Positions 62,355-64,000 of a DNA stretch of 64,000 nt are shown one piece after another. The notes below the pieces were generated by a model. It saw only the letters and a list, made by a program, of their open reading frames with translations, did no database searches and was not told where the DNA came from. The DNA comes from Eonycteris spelaea (taxonomy: Eukaryota; Chordata; Mammalia; Chiroptera; Pteropodidae). The stretch lies in the NCBI GenBank assembly GCA_003508835.1, contig PUFA01000062.1:6103501-6167500 (forward strand), in the 5' to 3' direction. Position numbers and translations under genes: made by a program. How positions within the stretch are numbered: the stretch's first letter is position 1; each line of letters opens with the position of its first letter.

Positions 62355-62906
62355 AACTTTCTTTGTTTGTTGTTTTGTTTTAAATTTTATTTTATTAGTT
62401 TCAAGTATACAGTACATCGGTTAGACATTTATACAGTTTATAAAATGATCCTCCTAATTGCTCTTTCTCCCCTCTGCTCTACACCTAGCAGTACATTACC
62501 ACTGACTGCATTCCCTATGCCATGTTCCCCATCCCTGTGACCATCTATCAACTACTAACTTGTACTTCTTTAACCCTTCACCCCATTCTCCCAGCCCCCT
62601 ACACTTCTCCCCTCTGGCCATCACCAGATTGTCCTCTATATTTGTGAGCCAGTTTTGATTAGTTTGTTCTTTTGTTCCTTATAAGTGAAATCATGTGGTA
62701 TTTATCTTTCTCTGTCTGACTTATTTCACTCAGCGTTAATAACCTCTAGGTCCATCCATGTTGTCGCAAATGGTACGATTTCATTTTTTATGGCTGAATA
62801 ATATTCCATTGTATATATGAACCATCCATAACTTCTTTATCCAGTCACCTGTTGATGAATATTTAGGCTGCTTCCATATCTTGGCTATTGTAAATTGTGC
62901 TGCTTT
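62355..62906 (-). mobile_element. L1 3' end, 5'-truncated
   Basis: Reverse-oriented L1 3' UTR and ORF2 end. Its A-rich tail lies at the low-coordinate side (T-rich on the plus strand), followed by 'gtttcaagtatacagtacat', 'ttataagtgaaatcatgtgg', 'ctgacttatttcactcagcg', 'taggtccatccatgttgtcg' and 'gaataatattccattgtat'. It is one of the better preserved L1 pieces here, so probably younger than the L1M fragments. Confidence 0.9.
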
Positions 62907-62959
62907 TTGTAGGCATTGTAATTCTTCCTTGCACTCAAAGAACTCCCTCTCTCTCTCGG

Positions 62960-63125
62960 TGCAGGCCCGCTTGGGGGAAATTTGTCCTGTACTGCATCAT
63001 CAAGACTCAATTTAAAGATCCCAGTAGGTACTCCTATAGCACCCTGAACTTCTCCTAGCATAAGTTATTGTATTCTTTAAGCCATTTCATTATCTACCTG
63101 TCTTGCTGGACAATATTAGCTCAAA
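62960..63125 (+). mobile_element. L2 LINE 3' fragment
   Basis: Sense L2-like: 'ggtactcctatagcaccctg', then 'cttctcctagcataagttat', then 'tgtattctttaagcca'. Confidence 0.5.
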
Positions 63126-63129
63126 ACAA

Positions 63130-63290
63130 GTGTTTAACATTCACCATACCCTATTTAAGCATTTTCCTTGGCATATTTCATGTGATTCCCACAACGATGC
63201 TGTGAGGGAGACACTTGATTACAAATAGTTAAACCAAGGCTTACGTCAAATCATTTGCTTAAGTCTTATGGCAAGAAAGCTCCACAGGGC
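63130..63290 (-). mobile_element. MIR SINE
   Basis: Reverse MIR, decayed: 'cttggcatatttcatgtgat', then 'cacaacgatgctgtgaggga'. Confidence 0.6.
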
Positions 63291-63369
63291 AAGATGGTGT
63301 CAGTCTTGCCTATCACTTGATTCTCAGCAACAGCTACATGCCCGGCCCTTAGATGTAGCTAGCCCTTAC

Positions 63370-63535
63370 CTTGCACTTAGAATGTGCGGGCAGATCTCAA
63401 TCTTATATCAACAGGATGAGGAAACTGAGAGATAAAGGTTAAGTAACCTGTCCATGGTCACACAGCTAAGTAGCCAGGCTGGGATTTAAACCCAAGCAAC
63501 TGGCTTCAGAACAACTGTGTGCATAACTGCTGTAC
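63370..63535 (-). mobile_element. MIR SINE
   Basis: Reverse MIR, very well kept in the core: 'atgaggaaactgagagataa', 'ggtcacacagctaagtagcc' and 'gggatttaaacccaagcaac'. The second of two adjacent MIRs in the same orientation. Confidence 0.9.
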
Positions 63536-64000
63536 AGGTCTTCCTGTGTGTGAGTAGAAGTGCTTCACATCGCAGACACGTTAAGGAAACGAATGAAAGT
63601 CAATAAAGCAAAACAAACTGAGACCACCGTTTAATACAGCAACTTGTTAGTACTTCAGACAGCCTCCCAAGACCTCTTCCACAGGACCCACAGCAGAAAG
63701 AGGAATGCACAGTTCCCACCGAATGAAAACACGTATGAAAGAAAGATTTTTTTTTTTAAATCTTGGGGTGCTCCAACTTTGCTGAGTAGTAATCAGTGAT
63801 TAAACAATCAACTAGTTTCCCTTTTGGGCACTGAAATATGTATTCATATTACATTCTTTAGAGAAAATGGGGAGAGAAATCCAATGGGATTTTACAGTAA
63901 GTGGTTAACATAAACCAGCTATGCTAGGAGGCGACTGCTGTGGTCTGGGAAAAGAGAAAGATGGAAAAATCCTTGCAGCTCCAAACAAGGCAAAAAGTTT
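63536..64000. other. Unassigned non-coding sequence
   Basis: No exon or repeat recognised before the window ends. Confidence 0.4.

Overview
This window is ordinary mammalian nuclear DNA. It is AT-rich, intron or intergenic in character, and has no bacterial-style gene arrangement. None of the long open frames looks like a complete gene. The best lineage marker is a SINE at 59051-59264 whose head is a 5S rRNA copy with intact internal promoter boxes, followed by a unique tail and a poly(A) run. In mammals, 5S-derived SINEs of this build are known from fruit bats (Pteropodidae). I see no Alu, B1/B2, CAN, Bov or ERE type SINE. The window therefore most probably comes from a fruit bat, an inference resting mainly on one element.

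From 1 to about 47 kb the window holds old repeats (L1M fragments, L2, MIR, two DNA transposons, one MaLR LTR) set in unassigned sequence. Within this are two short exon-like segments on the minus strand: 31633-31729 (97 bp) and 11145-11193 (49 bp). Each has a good acceptor and donor and exactly one open frame. Their phases match: the first ends with one base of a codon and the second begins with two. They read as consecutive coding exons of one minus-strand gene that I cannot name. The largest single element is a 5'-truncated, inactive L1 at 26370-29985.

A CpG island at about 47440-48200 is the only strong promoter candidate. It has GC boxes, an AP-1 site, a CRE-like site and a CCAAT box oriented for minus-strand transcription. 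A donor-like site at 47594 on the minus strand fits a non-coding first exon. If so, the minus-strand exons below 32 kb could belong to the same transcription unit, with 1-47 kb being largely introns. This link is not proven here.

From 48 to 64 kb there is more old repeat sequence. It includes a long minus-strand L2 copy that still shows its reverse transcriptase motif and is split by a MaLR LTR, a second minus-strand L2 block around the 5S SINE, several MIRs, a minus-strand L1 3' end at 62355-62906, and microsatellites. I found no tRNA gene, functional rRNA gene, CRISPR array or new multi-gene system. The points most worth following are the 5S-derived SINE, the pair of phase-matched exons and the CpG island.
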